Source: Candidatus Rifleibacteriota bacterium
GTDB lineage: Bacteria; UBP17; UBA6191; JACPRK01
NCBI GenBank assembly: GCA_016213865.1
Contig: JACQZL010000423.1
Location: 1-64,000, forward strand
DNA: 64,000 nt
Direction: 5' to 3'
A program made the translations under genes and the position numbers. Positions within the stretch are counted from its first letter, which is position 1. Each line of letters opens with the position of its first letter. This document shows positions 16,412 to 24,873 of the stretch, one piece after another. Under the pieces are notes generated by a model. That model saw nothing but the letters and a program-made list of their open reading frames with translations, was not told where the DNA came from and did no database searches.

Positions 16412-17671
16412 ATGATGGACCGGACCCCAGCAGAGCCCTCGCCCGTAACGGATCTCGATCTGCACGACTGGGCCCCTGCTCCCCGCAAGGCCCAGCCCGA
16501 GCGCATCGTGGCAGGCCTGCTCTTCGCCGGCCTGTTGCTCTTCGGCGTCGTGCGCGGCGTGCAGTCCGGCAGCGAGCTGATGGCTGCCGCAGATTTCTGG
16601 ACCACCTTCGTGCCGGTCAATTGCACCATCGCCGAGTGCGAGGCGTATCTCGGTCATGCAACCGATCCCTCCAAGCGTGCCTTCAAGGTCAGGTACACCG
16701 TGGAGGACAACGGCCATCTCGTCTCGCGTCAGACCGTGCTCGAGCTGCCTCCCGACCACCCCTCGCTGGCAGCGAGCAGTCTTCCCTTCAGCGTCAACCA
16801 GATCGTCCGCGGCTGGACGGTACCCGGATGGCCGGACGCCTCGACCCTGGAGACGCCCCCCGAGTTTCGGCTCGCGGACGGGTTGCTGGCGGTTGGGAGC
16901 CTGGCCCTGGGCATGCTCGGGTCATTCTGGTGGTTCCGAACCAGGACGGATGCAGGGCGCGTGCTCGATCCGCCCAAGGAGATGGCAGCCGGGGTCCTGC
17001 TCTTCGATGCGCGCGCATGCCTTCCTCCTTTGAAGGTCGAACCGGGACACAGACTGCCCCACCGCCTCCGGCCGGAGCCTCCGCCTCATCTCCAATGGCT
17101 CACCTGGCTGACTGCCACGGTGGCACTCGGGTTATCGGCGTCGCTGGCAGCGTACAGCGCGGCCCGAGCTTCGATCTGGAACATGCCCAGGGGCATGGCC
17201 TTCCTCTTCGCGGTCCTGGCCGCGGCCACGGGCGGGTTTTGCCTGGTCCAGACCGTTCGTCACTTCCAGGCCTGGCTGCGTTCGCGCGGCCTGGCTCTCG
17301 AGCTATCCTTCTGGCCCATCCGCACGGGTACGCCGGCGCGCTGCGCGTTCGTCACGGAGCGCAGGGTCTCTTGCAGCCAGGTGCAACTGAACCTGCTCAG
17401 GGAGGAATCCACCGGTCTGGGTGCGGACGGAGAGGCGGCTGAGCTGGTTTTCGAGCAAGTCCTGGCAACCGCGGAACGCGTCGAGCTCGGCCATGAGAAC
17501 CCCTGGGACGTCCCGGGCGAGTTCACCGTTCCTCGAGAGGCCCCACACTCTCTGACGGGGCAGAGCTGTTCGATCGAATGGCGGCTCGAGCTGCACCTGG
17601 AGGTACCGGGCGGCGCTCGTCTGGTCCGCGTGTTTCCTCTCCTGGTGATCCCGCCGGAGGCCTTGCATTGA
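16412..17671 (+). CDS. DUF3592-like membrane protein with arrestin-like C-terminus
   Basis: About 419 residues. One transmembrane helix near residue 35 precedes an extracytoplasmic region of DUF3592 character (FKVRYTVEDNGHLVSRQTV, FSVNQIVRGWTV). Three further helices follow (around 165, 250 and 280). The C-terminal 140 residues are beta-rich and resemble an arrestin-type sandwich, ending SIEWRLELHLEVPGG and FPLLVIPPE. The frame is open from 16220, but the earlier part lies in a dispersed repeat, so the ATG at 16412 or 16415 is preferred although no clear Shine-Dalgarno is present. The stop overlaps the start of the next gene by three bases. Function unknown. Confidence 0.6.
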   Translation: MMDRTPAEPSPVTDLDLHDWAPAPRKAQPERIVAGLLFAGLLLFGVVRGVQSGSELMAAADFWTTFVPVNCTIAECEAYLGHATDPSKRAFKVRYTVEDNGHLVSRQTVLELPPDHPSLAASSLPFSVNQIVRGWTVPGWPDASTLETPPEFRLADGLLAVGSLALGMLGSFWWFRTRTDAGRVLDPPKEMAAGVLLFDARACLPPLKVEPGHRLPHRLRPEPPPHLQWLTWLTATVALGLSASLAAYSAARASIWNMPRGMAFLFAVLAAATGGFCLVQTVRHFQAWLRSRGLALELSFWPIRTGTPARCAFVTERRVSCSQVQLNLLREESTGLGADGEAAELVFEQVLATAERVELGHENPWDVPGEFTVPREAPHSLTGQSCSIEWRLELHLEVPGGARLVRVFPLLVIPPEALH

Positions 17672-18036
17672 ACCGCGCCGCCGGCCTCTCCATCCGCCTG
17701 GACAAGGGCAGCGAATCCCCGCCTCCCGGCGGCTGGGTCCGTGGTGTCGTCGAGCTGAAGGCCACCACCAAGACCGTCACGGGCGTCCTCGAGGTCGCTC
17801 TCATCTGGAAGACGATCGGCAAATCGGCAAACGACTGCCGGATAGGGTGCTTCCAGACGCTGGTCCCGAATCGCGCCGTCGAGCCTGGCCAACAGTATCG
17901 ATTCAGCCTGCCGGCCCCCACGTTGCCACGGACCATGGACACCAAGCACTTCGCCATCCGCTGGTTCGTACGCGCCCGGCTGCGGCCGGCCCAGGGAGAG
18001 CCCTTCTTCGGCAGCCACCTCCTCGCGATCCGCTGA
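17668..18036 (+). CDS. Small arrestin-like domain protein
   Basis: A 122-residue beta-rich protein with no signal peptide. GGWVRGVVELKATTKTVTGV, LEVALIWKTIGKS, YRFSLPAPTLPRTM and HFAIRWFVRARL follow the pattern of an arrestin-like N-terminal sandwich. The start is a TTG (17668) overlapping the TGA of the upstream gene, with GGAGG 7 bases before it, so it is translationally coupled. The upstream protein ends in a similar domain, so the pair may form a two-sandwich unit at the membrane. Function unknown. Confidence 0.65.
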   Translation: MNRAAGLSIRLDKGSESPPPGGWVRGVVELKATTKTVTGVLEVALIWKTIGKSANDCRIGCFQTLVPNRAVEPGQQYRFSLPAPTLPRTMDTKHFAIRWFVRARLRPAQGEPFFGSHLLAIR

Positions 18037-18085
18037 GGGAGCGATGGCGTAAGAGCAAACCACGGTGACCTCAGGCCGCCGTTTC

Positions 18086-19423
18086 TCACCCTGCGAGTTC
18101 CGGAGGGTCGCTCTCCGGCGCCACTCCGGTCCGACGAGGCAGTCGGATGCGCACCTGGCGCACCAGATGGGGCGAGGCGTCGACCACCTCCAGTCGGACT
18201 CCTCCGCCGGCGTCCAGCTTTGCACCCTTTGCCGGGATCTGACCCGCGACGGCCAGGCATAGCCCGGCCACCGTCGTCCACTGGGCGTCCTCGTCGAAGG
18301 TCGTCTCGAGGGCGCGGTTGACCTCCCGGACAGTCGTGTGGCCCTTGACCAGGAAGACGCCTTCCGATTCTTGCTGCACCAGCAACTCCGGAGCATCGTG
18401 CTCGCTGAACAGCTCGCCCACCAGTTCTTCCACCAAGTCCTCGTCGGTGATGAGACCGCAGACGGCGCCGTGCTCGTCGACAACGATCGCCAGACGCATC
18501 TGCCGCTTCTGCAACTCGTGGAAAACGGAGATCGCCTTCACCGTCTCGGGGACGAAATAGGCGGGGCGCAACAGGTCATCCAGGACGATGAGCTGCTGGT
18601 CGGCCAGCATCGCCAGCACGTCCTTGGCGCCGACGTATCCGATGACGTTGTTGAGCGTGCCTTTGTAGACCGGCATTCGCGAGTGGCCTTCCTCGATCAG
18701 CAGCCGGGTGACCTCCTCCGGGGAAGCGTCGTGAGGGATCGCGTGGATGCGGTTGCGCGGCACCATCACGTCCCGCGCCAGCAGCTCGCCGAACTCCAGC
18801 GCGCGGGACGCCATCTCGCCGGTCCGGCTGTCGACGGCCCCGGACCGCGTCGCCTCGTGCACCAGTTGCTGCAGCTCCTCGGCCGAGAAGCGCATCTCGG
18901 TGAAGGTCGTGTGGTCGCCGAACGGCCGCAGCAGCAAGTTGGAGCTGCCCGAGAGGACTCGGACCAGCGGCAGGGTCAGCCACGAGAGCCCCAGCAGCGG
19001 CTTGGCGACCAGCAGCGCATAGGTCTGGGCCCACTTCAGCGCCAACGACCTGGGCACCAGCTCGCCCAGCACCAACGTGAGGTAGGCCACGACCGCGATC
19101 GTCATGACGTGCGCCAGGCCCCGGGCCCACCCGGGCGTCCACGCCAGTTCCACGAGCGCAGTCTGCACGGGAGGAACTAGGATGCAGACTCCGTAGCCCG
19201 CCGCAACGACGAGCATCAGAGTCGTGCCGATCCGCACAGTCGCCACGAACTGCTCGGACCGTTCGCGAAGGGCCATCGCGGCCTTGGCCCCCCAGTGCCC
19301 ATCCTCGACCAGTTGCTGCAGCCTCGCCTTGCGCAGGGCGAGCAAAGCGACCTCTGCACCGGCCAGCACGCCGCCGGCCAGGCTCAACGTCGCGAGGATG
19401 AGGAGATCGTGGAGGATGGACAC
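18086..19423 (-). CDS. CorC/HlyC (CNNM, DUF21) family transporter
   Basis: A 445-residue membrane protein with a DUF21 membrane domain (residues 1-180, three to four helices), a pair of CBS domains (about 200-325; DVMVPRNRIHAIPHD, GYVGAKDVLAM, IVVDEHGAVCGLITDEDLVEELVGE) and a C-terminal CorC_HlyC domain (about 340-430). The family exports or regulates Mg/Co ions, and the CBS pair binds adenosine nucleotides. The start is GTG with a weak ribosome site. It is last of a run of same-strand genes after the HEAT-repeat gene (74-base gap). Confidence 0.9.
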   Translation of the reverse strand: MSILHDLLILATLSLAGGVLAGAEVALLALRKARLQQLVEDGHWGAKAAMALRERSEQFVATVRIGTTLMLVVAAGYGVCILVPPVQTALVELAWTPGWARGLAHVMTIAVVAYLTLVLGELVPRSLALKWAQTYALLVAKPLLGLSWLTLPLVRVLSGSSNLLLRPFGDHTTFTEMRFSAEELQQLVHEATRSGAVDSRTGEMASRALEFGELLARDVMVPRNRIHAIPHDASPEEVTRLLIEEGHSRMPVYKGTLNNVIGYVGAKDVLAMLADQQLIVLDDLLRPAYFVPETVKAISVFHELQKRQMRLAIVVDEHGAVCGLITDEDLVEELVGELFSEHDAPELLVQQESEGVFLVKGHTTVREVNRALETTFDEDAQWTTVAGLCLAVAGQIPAKGAKLDAGGGVRLEVVDASPHLVRQVRIRLPRRTGVAPESDPPELAG

Positions 19424-19497
19424 CGCGTTGCCGCCCTGACCTCAATCATAGCTCCGGACAGCCGCAAGTGGGGTCCGTCGGCTCCGACCCGGGTCCC

Positions 19498-20901
19498 TCA
19501 CTTCGAACGGATCTTCGTCAGAGCCTTCATCACGTGCTTCTGGACCTGGCGCTGGGCCTCGGTCGTGACGACCGCGCCGGTCAGCTCGTCCAGCAGCTCG
19601 GTCAACGGTTCCACCATCTCGCCGTGGCCGATCTCACCCAGAGCGAAGGCCGCGCTCGATTGCTTGCGTGGGTCGCCCGAACGTAGCATGCCGAGCAACA
19701 CGGCGACCGTTTGGCGACCGCCCAGCCGCCAGACGGCGAGAGCCGTCGTGGCCTGCACCCTGTGGTTCGGGTCCTCCAGGCAAGGCAGCAGGATCTCCAT
19801 CATGCCATCGCAGGGGCACTGCGACAGCGCGTCGATCGCGTTGGACCGCACGCGCGGGTCCGAGTCCTTGAGGGCCACGACCAGCATCGGGATGGCCCGC
19901 GAATCGCCCAGGTCGCCCAGGGCCCGGGCGGCGGTGGCGCGGGCTTGCGGGTTCTGGTCGCGGTCGCACAGGAGCCGGGCCAGCATCTCCACGGAGGCGA
20001 CCGCGTCGAACTTGCGGCAGCAGGCCATCAGGTTCTGGCGGACGCCTTCGTGCGGTTCCTCGAGGTAGCGGGCACAGAGCGTGACGCAGTCGACCGGCCC
20101 CTGGCAGGTCAGCAGGCTCTTGGAGGCCAGCAGCCGCACCGGTTGACTCGGGCTGCCCAACCGCTCGATGAGGTAGGCCATCGACTCGGGCGGGGCCGGC
20201 ACCTGACCCAGCAGGTAGACCGCCGACAGCTCGCGACGCTCGTCGTGGCTGGCCAGTTCCTCGCGAAGCTCGAGCCAGAGGGCGTCGCCGCGCTCGGGCC
20301 AGAGCAAGCGCATCGCGTTGGCCCGCACTCGCGGAGCCGGATCGCCCAGCATCCGCTCCGCGGCCGCGCTGTTCAGGGGGGGAGGAAGCCTGCCCAGCAA
20401 CTCGACGGCGTTTGCCCGCACCCGCGCGTCCTCGTGCGCGAGGAACGGCGCCACCTCGTCAGCGGTCAGCTTCGGCTCCAGTCGTCCCAGCAACGAAAGG
20501 AGGCTCGCCACACAACGCGAGTCGCTCTCGCGGCCCAGCAGTTCGCGCACGCGCGGGAACTCGGCCGGGCCGATGCCGCCCGCCAGTTGCTCCAGCGCCG
20601 CGGTCCGCACCTCGACTCCGGAATTCCGCATCAGCAGGTGGAAGAGGTCGATCTCGCCCGGGGCGTGGAGGCGCCTGAGGGTGGCCACGATTTCGGGCAC
20701 GCACTCCGGCGAACAGGCGGCCAGCTTCTGGAACAGCTCCCGGCGCACGTTCTCGGAGTCGTAGTCACCCAGGGCCCGGGCCGCGTAGCGGACGATGTTC
20801 GAGTCCTCGTCGGAGAGGAGCGCCAGCAGGCTCTGCAGGAATTCCTGGAACCCCGCGCCTTCCGTGGCCGTGCCGGGGGCTGTGCCGGAAGTGTCTGACA
20901 C
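19498..20901 (-). CDS. HEAT-repeat protein
   Basis: A 467-residue soluble helical-repeat protein built almost entirely of HEAT/PBS-lyase-type repeats of about 30-35 residues: VRYAARALGDY, VRTAALEQLAG, VRANAVELLGRL, VRANAMRLLWP, VRSNAIDALSQC, VQATTALAVWRLG. Such proteins form solenoid scaffolds. The likely start is GTG, 12 bases after the stop of the SMC-like ATPase gene, so the two are probably co-transcribed. Binding to the ATPase or to DNA is inferred from context only. Confidence 0.8.
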   Translation of the reverse strand: MSDTSGTAPGTATEGAGFQEFLQSLLALLSDEDSNIVRYAARALGDYDSENVRRELFQKLAACSPECVPEIVATLRRLHAPGEIDLFHLLMRNSGVEVRTAALEQLAGGIGPAEFPRVRELLGRESDSRCVASLLSLLGRLEPKLTADEVAPFLAHEDARVRANAVELLGRLPPPLNSAAAERMLGDPAPRVRANAMRLLWPERGDALWLELREELASHDERRELSAVYLLGQVPAPPESMAYLIERLGSPSQPVRLLASKSLLTCQGPVDCVTLCARYLEEPHEGVRQNLMACCRKFDAVASVEMLARLLCDRDQNPQARATAARALGDLGDSRAIPMLVVALKDSDPRVRSNAIDALSQCPCDGMMEILLPCLEDPNHRVQATTALAVWRLGGRQTVAVLLGMLRSGDPRKQSSAAFALGEIGHGEMVEPLTELLDELTGAVVTTEAQRQVQKHVMKALTKIRSK

Positions 20902-20913
20902 GGGGAGCGCCGC

Positions 20914-23538
20914 TCAGTTGCTGATGAGCTCGCGGGCCTCGAGGCTCGTCTTCACCAGGCGGTCGAAGCAAGGCTCGATCCCCTGGGCGTGGGTCACCAC
21001 GAAGACCTGCTCGAAGTTGCCGTGGAAGTTCTTCAGGAGGTCGAGGAACGACAGCCCGCGCTTGTCGTCGAAGCTGGAGAGCGGCTCGTCGAAGAAGAGG
21101 TACTGTTGAACGGTCGTGGAGAGCTTCGTCCCCAGGAGGGCCTTCGAGAACGCCAGTCTCAAGGTCAAGAAGAGCTGGTCGACGGTGCCCCCGGACATAT
21201 TGCTGAGCGGCACGAAGTCCTGCTTGTCCGGCGAGAAGACCTCCACGTCCAGATCGGGGCTCACCCGGACCTGGCGATACCGATCGCCGGTCAGCCGTGG
21301 CAGGACCCAACTGATGTACTCGGCCAGTTGCGGGCCAAAGCGCGCCCGCATGTGGTCCCTCAACTGGGCGAAGGTGTCGAGCAGCGTCTCGTGGACCTGC
21401 ATCCGGCGCTGCAGCTCGACCTTGCGGGCGGCCAGGTCGGAGAGCAGCTTGTCGAGCTCGGCCCCGCGCACGATGTTGGGCTCGATCCGGGCCAGCTCTC
21501 GCCTGGCTTCATCGAGTTCCATGCGAGTGCGGGAGGCGGAGACCTCGAGGTCCTGCTTGCGTCGCGATAACCCGTCGGTCCGGGAGGCCAGACCCTCGCC
21601 GGCCCCGGCCAGGGACTCCAGCTTGGCAGCCTCGCGCTCCAGCAGTTGCTCCAGCATCGTGGGCTCGAGCGAGGACGTTCCGGAGTCGAGCTCGGCCAGG
21701 GCGGCGACATCGAGAGCGGCCCCGCTCACCGCGGGCTGCTTGGCCGCGGCGGTCTCGAACTCGGAGAACTCGCGGTCCAGAACTCCGGCTGGAGCGGCCT
21801 CCAACTGGAACTGGGCCTTGCGCGAACGATCGATCATCGTTCGGATGCGGGCCCGCCACTCGCGCACGTCGCCACTCTTGTAGGTGTCGCCGGCCGGACA
21901 GGCGGGGCGTACCACCCGGGCGTGGCCGCTGCGAGAGAGCCGTTCCAGCTCCAGTTCCAGATCCGCCACGAGGACTTCAATCTCGGCCAGCTCCCGGCGG
22001 ACCGACGCCGCGTCCTCGCGCAGGGAGTTGACCCGGCCGACCAGTTCTTCACCGTGCCCGTCCGGCAGGTTGAGGAGCTCGCCGAAGCGGGAGAGGACGT
22101 TCCGCTGGAGCTCCTTGGCCCACTCGGAACCCGTCTGGGCCACGACGTCCGTCATCGCGGCGAGGTTGCCGGAATTGAAGCGGATGCAAGCCTGGCGCGA
22201 GGTCTCGCACTTGCCCACGTCTTCCGACAGCCGGTCCGCGTTGAGGCTGAGGCGAGCCCGGCGCTCTTCCGCGTCTCCGGCGCGGGACCACGTCAAGAGG
22301 CCCCACAGGAAGTAGAGGATGCCGAAGACGACGAAGAAGACGAAGGAGTAAGCGAGCCAGAGGTACGTGAGGGCCCCGCCCGCGACGACCAGCAGGCTCC
22401 CCATGCTGATGCGGCGGCGGTAGCGGCTCCTGAGCTGCTCGAGCTCTACGACGGATTCCTCGAACTTCTTCTTCGTGAAGGCAAGCTGCTCGGCCTTGGT
22501 CGCAGGGGTGATGAACGCCGCGTCCTCGGGGCGGTAGTCGGCGTCGAGGTTGTTGCGGAGCTGTTCTTCCAGCTCGCGCTGGCGAACGCGCATGACTCCG
22601 GTCAGCTCCTGCCGCTTGGCCTCGAGGAGGCGCAGGTCTTCCAGGCGCGTGCTGGCGGCGGCGGCATCGCGCTCCAGCGTTTGCAGCCGGGTCTGGAGCT
22701 GTCCCGCGGCCTGCCGCAGCCAGCCGGCCAGTCGTCCGAAGACGACGCCGTAGCCGCGGAGGATGGCCCGTAGGCCGAGCGCCCGGCTCACGCCGATCGC
22801 GTGACATCCCTGCGTCGCCTCTTCCAGTTCGATGGCGGCCCGCGAAAGCTCGGCCGTCCGGGTCGCGAGCTGGTTCTCTTGCTGCCGGATCGAGTCGGCA
22901 ACACGGTCGCGCTCCTTCGGGTCGACCCTGACCTGCCGGGAGACCTCCCGGTGGACGACCATCTCCTCGTCGAGGGCGGTCATCTGGGCGCGGAACTCCT
23001 GGAGCTGAGCGTCGACGCGGCCTGCAGCCTCCTCGATGTTGTTGACCCCGATCATCTTGTCGAGCAGGCGCCGCCGGGCCTCGGGGCTGGAGTCGTGGAG
23101 CAGGTCCAGCTCCTTCTGGCCCAGATAGAAGGAATAACGAAACTCCTCGAACGAGATGGGCAGGAGGTCGTTGAGCTTGCGGTTGACGCGGCCGATCCCC
23201 TTGGCCAGGAGCTCGCCCGAGCGAGCGTCTTCCAGCTCGGCCGAGTAGCTGCCCTCACGGTCCAGTTCGCGGGTAATGCGGTAGGACCCGCCATCCGGGG
23301 TCCGGAAACCGACGCGGACCTTGCACTGCTCGCGGTTCCAACTGATGACGTCCCGCATGTGGTCCTCGTCCAGGCGCATCGTCCGCCCGTAAAAGGCGAA
23401 CGCGATCACCTCGCCCAGCGTGGACTTGCCGGATTCGTTCTCGCCCAGGATGCCGATGATCCCGCGGCTGGGGAGGTTCCGGATGTCCAGGCGGTCGTAC
23501 TTCTGGAAGTTCTCGGCCTCGAGGCTTTCAAGAATCAT
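20914..23538 (-). CDS. YhaN/SbcC-like SMC-type ATPase with membrane segment
   Basis: An 874-residue ABC-class ATPase of the Rad50/SMC kind. The N-terminus has Walker A GILGENESGKST (about 29-40), with Q-loop context YSFYLGQKEL. The C-terminus has ABC signature NMSGGTVDQLFL near 780 and Walker B QQYLFFDEPLSSFDD near 820. Long coiled coils lie between them. Instead of a CxxC zinc hook, the middle carries a hydrophobic pair (LLVVAGGALTYLWLAYSF, VFFVVFGILYFLWGLL; about 380-410), as in YhaN-type proteins that attach to the membrane. No SbcD/Mre11-type nuclease is adjacent. Its start overlaps the small upstream gene by 11 bases. Confidence 0.85.
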   Translation of the reverse strand: MILESLEAENFQKYDRLDIRNLPSRGIIGILGENESGKSTLGEVIAFAFYGRTMRLDEDHMRDVISWNREQCKVRVGFRTPDGGSYRITRELDREGSYSAELEDARSGELLAKGIGRVNRKLNDLLPISFEEFRYSFYLGQKELDLLHDSSPEARRRLLDKMIGVNNIEEAAGRVDAQLQEFRAQMTALDEEMVVHREVSRQVRVDPKERDRVADSIRQQENQLATRTAELSRAAIELEEATQGCHAIGVSRALGLRAILRGYGVVFGRLAGWLRQAAGQLQTRLQTLERDAAAASTRLEDLRLLEAKRQELTGVMRVRQRELEEQLRNNLDADYRPEDAAFITPATKAEQLAFTKKKFEESVVELEQLRSRYRRRISMGSLLVVAGGALTYLWLAYSFVFFVVFGILYFLWGLLTWSRAGDAEERRARLSLNADRLSEDVGKCETSRQACIRFNSGNLAAMTDVVAQTGSEWAKELQRNVLSRFGELLNLPDGHGEELVGRVNSLREDAASVRRELAEIEVLVADLELELERLSRSGHARVVRPACPAGDTYKSGDVREWRARIRTMIDRSRKAQFQLEAAPAGVLDREFSEFETAAAKQPAVSGAALDVAALAELDSGTSSLEPTMLEQLLEREAAKLESLAGAGEGLASRTDGLSRRKQDLEVSASRTRMELDEARRELARIEPNIVRGAELDKLLSDLAARKVELQRRMQVHETLLDTFAQLRDHMRARFGPQLAEYISWVLPRLTGDRYRQVRVSPDLDVEVFSPDKQDFVPLSNMSGGTVDQLFLTLRLAFSKALLGTKLSTTVQQYLFFDEPLSSFDDKRGLSFLDLLKNFHGNFEQVFVVTHAQGIEPCFDRLVKTSLEARELISN

Positions 23539-23761
23539 GGAGCCCTCCGATCTTCTTGCTCAGAAATTGCTTTCCGAGCTGCAGCGCATCGAGGTACAGG
23601 TTGACCTGTTCCCGGTTCCCGAGCCGTTCGGCGATCCGCACCTGGTTTTCGATGAAGTCCTCGAACTCCTTGCAGGGAGATTTCAGTTGGAGCCGATCGA
23701 AATCGAAAGATCCCTTGCCGTCGTTGTCCGCCACAGCGGCACCGCCTTCCTGCCAAGTCAC
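23528..23761 (-). CDS. Small protein coupled to the YhaN-like ATPase
   Basis: Up to 77 residues; helical and charged in its second half (KEFEDFIENQVRIAERLGNR, EQVNLYLDALQLGKQFLSKK). It ends 11 bases inside the ATPase gene, so translation is coupled. Start codons are all GTG or weaker and the true start may be internal (about residue 7-10). No family recognised. It may be a subunit or regulator of the ATPase. Confidence 0.55.
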   Translation of the reverse strand: MTWQEGGAAVADNDGKGSFDFDRLQLKSPCKEFEDFIENQVRIAERLGNREQVNLYLDALQLGKQFLSKKIGGLHDS

Positions 23762-23893
23762 GTTTCTACCGGTCCCGAGAGGGCCCTTCTTGAGAACGCG
23801 TCCATTGTAGAGCCCACCATGCGTGAACGCAACGGGAGGAGGCGTGGAGGGGCTACGGACAAAGTCATCGGAAACAGGCTCGGCAAGCCGGAT

Positions 23894-23965
23894 TCGTCAC
23901 CCCCGCGCAAGCGGGGGTCCAGAATTGACGCGACTCCTGGATTCCCGCTTTCGCGGGAATGACGA
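23894..23965. repeat. REP/BIME-like pair of hairpins, copy 2
   Basis: CACCCCCGCGCAAGCGGGGG plus TCCAG, then CTGGATTCCCGC with TTTCGCGGGAATGACG. It is the inverse arrangement of the copy at 8194-8264. Confidence 0.75.
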
Positions 23966-24071
23966 CCTTGCCGGGACCCTGGGCGTGGGGGGGAGCAGGT
24001 CCGTTGGCGCAGGAGCTACCATCCCCATACGGCAATTTCCTTGTATAGTGCCTTCGCTCGGCCGACCCAGG

Positions 24072-24100
24072 TTGACAGTGGCCCGCCGCGGCAGAATAAT
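24072..24100 (+). promoter_or_regulatory. Sigma70-like promoter of the small membrane protein gene
   Basis: A consensus TTGACA (24072-24077), a 17-base spacer, then AATAAT (24095-24100). The expected transcript start is near 24107, about 30 bases before the ATG at 24137 and its strong AGGAGG. Confidence 0.75.
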
Positions 24101-24136
24101 TCAGCAGTCTCTCGCAAGAGAGGAGGAGTGAAAAAC

Positions 24137-24592
24137 ATGAAACGCAGCAAATGGCAAGCCTTGTTCCTCGTCTCGCTCATCGCCCTCTTTGGCGGCATTT
24201 CCATGACGGACCAGGGTCAGGTCGCCGTGCACTACATTCTGCGGAGCGTCGGGGCCGCTGCGGCCAGCCCGGATCGCTACCAGGTCAAGGTCCTGCTGCA
24301 GACGACCGACGGCCGCTCGTACGAGTACGTCGCCGCTCTCGACGATTCCGACATTCGGGACCTGCGTTCGAACCCCTCGGCCGGCCAGGAGAGGCAAATC
24401 CTGCTGGCCAAGAAGGCGATGGCCGAGCGCTACGGGTACTCGGAAGGCCGCTACGGCAACGACCACTACAAGATGCTGTCGAGCCCGCGCTTGATGGGTT
24501 TCAAGGTCACCGACACGGCCACCAACCGGACCGAGGACATGTTTCGTGAGGAACGCCGGCGAGGTAACTTCGCGAACATCTACGCCGAGTGA
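24137..24592 (+). CDS. Small membrane-anchored or secreted protein, unknown
   Basis: About 151 residues. An N-terminal hydrophobic segment (WQALFLVSLIALFGGISM) may be a signal or anchor. The remainder is soluble and tyrosine/charge-rich (RYQVKVLLQTTDGRSYEYVA, AKKAMAERYGYSEGRYG). AGAGGAGGAG lies 8 bases before the ATG, which fixes this start over the upstream in-frame one. It has its own consensus promoter and a strong terminator, so it is an independent and possibly highly expressed gene. No domain recognised. Confidence 0.75.
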   Translation: MKRSKWQALFLVSLIALFGGISMTDQGQVAVHYILRSVGAAAASPDRYQVKVLLQTTDGRSYEYVAALDDSDIRDLRSNPSAGQERQILLAKKAMAERYGYSEGRYGNDHYKMLSSPRLMGFKVTDTATNRTEDMFREERRRGNFANIYAE

Positions 24593-24633
24593 TTCGGCCC
24601 GCTCCGGCGCCCGAGACGACCGGCAGGTTCATG

Positions 24634-24667
24634 ACACCCCCGCGCCAAGAGGTGCGGGGGTGTTTTT
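24634..24667 (+). terminator. Strong rho-independent terminator
   Basis: ACACCCCCGC (24634-24643) pairs with GCGGGGGTGT (24654-24663), followed by TTTT. It sits about 40 bases after the small membrane protein gene and separates it from smc. Confidence 0.9.
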
Positions 24668-24703
24668 CTATCAATTCGCGCTGTCCCGAAGCCGAGAATT
24701 CAA

Positions 24704-24730
24704 TTGACAAAAGTCGAAACCATCTATATT
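24704..24730 (+). promoter_or_regulatory. Probable promoter of the smc-scpA-scpB operon
   Basis: TTGACA (24704-24709), then TATATT (24725-24730) after 15 bases, or TATTCT after 17. It is the only consensus-like promoter between the terminator and smc. The leader would be about 135 bases. No Shine-Dalgarno is visible before the smc ATG. Confidence 0.6.
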
Positions 24731-24873
24731 CTTGTGTCGCATCTCGGGGGTCGCCAGCATCTCCTGAGCGGCGTCCACCAGGGGCCGGCCGTAAAGTGTC
24801 ACCGTTCGCGTGGTCTGGCCCATCGCCAGCGCGGACCCCTGCAGCCAAGTCCGCGCCACGTCGACCCTAGCTT

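Larger units (their letters stand above)
23762..24136. other. Intergenic region with REP element and promoter
   Basis: No gene is supported. It holds the second REP-like pair (23894-23965) and the promoter of the next gene (24072-24100). The leftward promoter of the ATPase operon should also lie here but was not identified. Confidence 0.5.
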
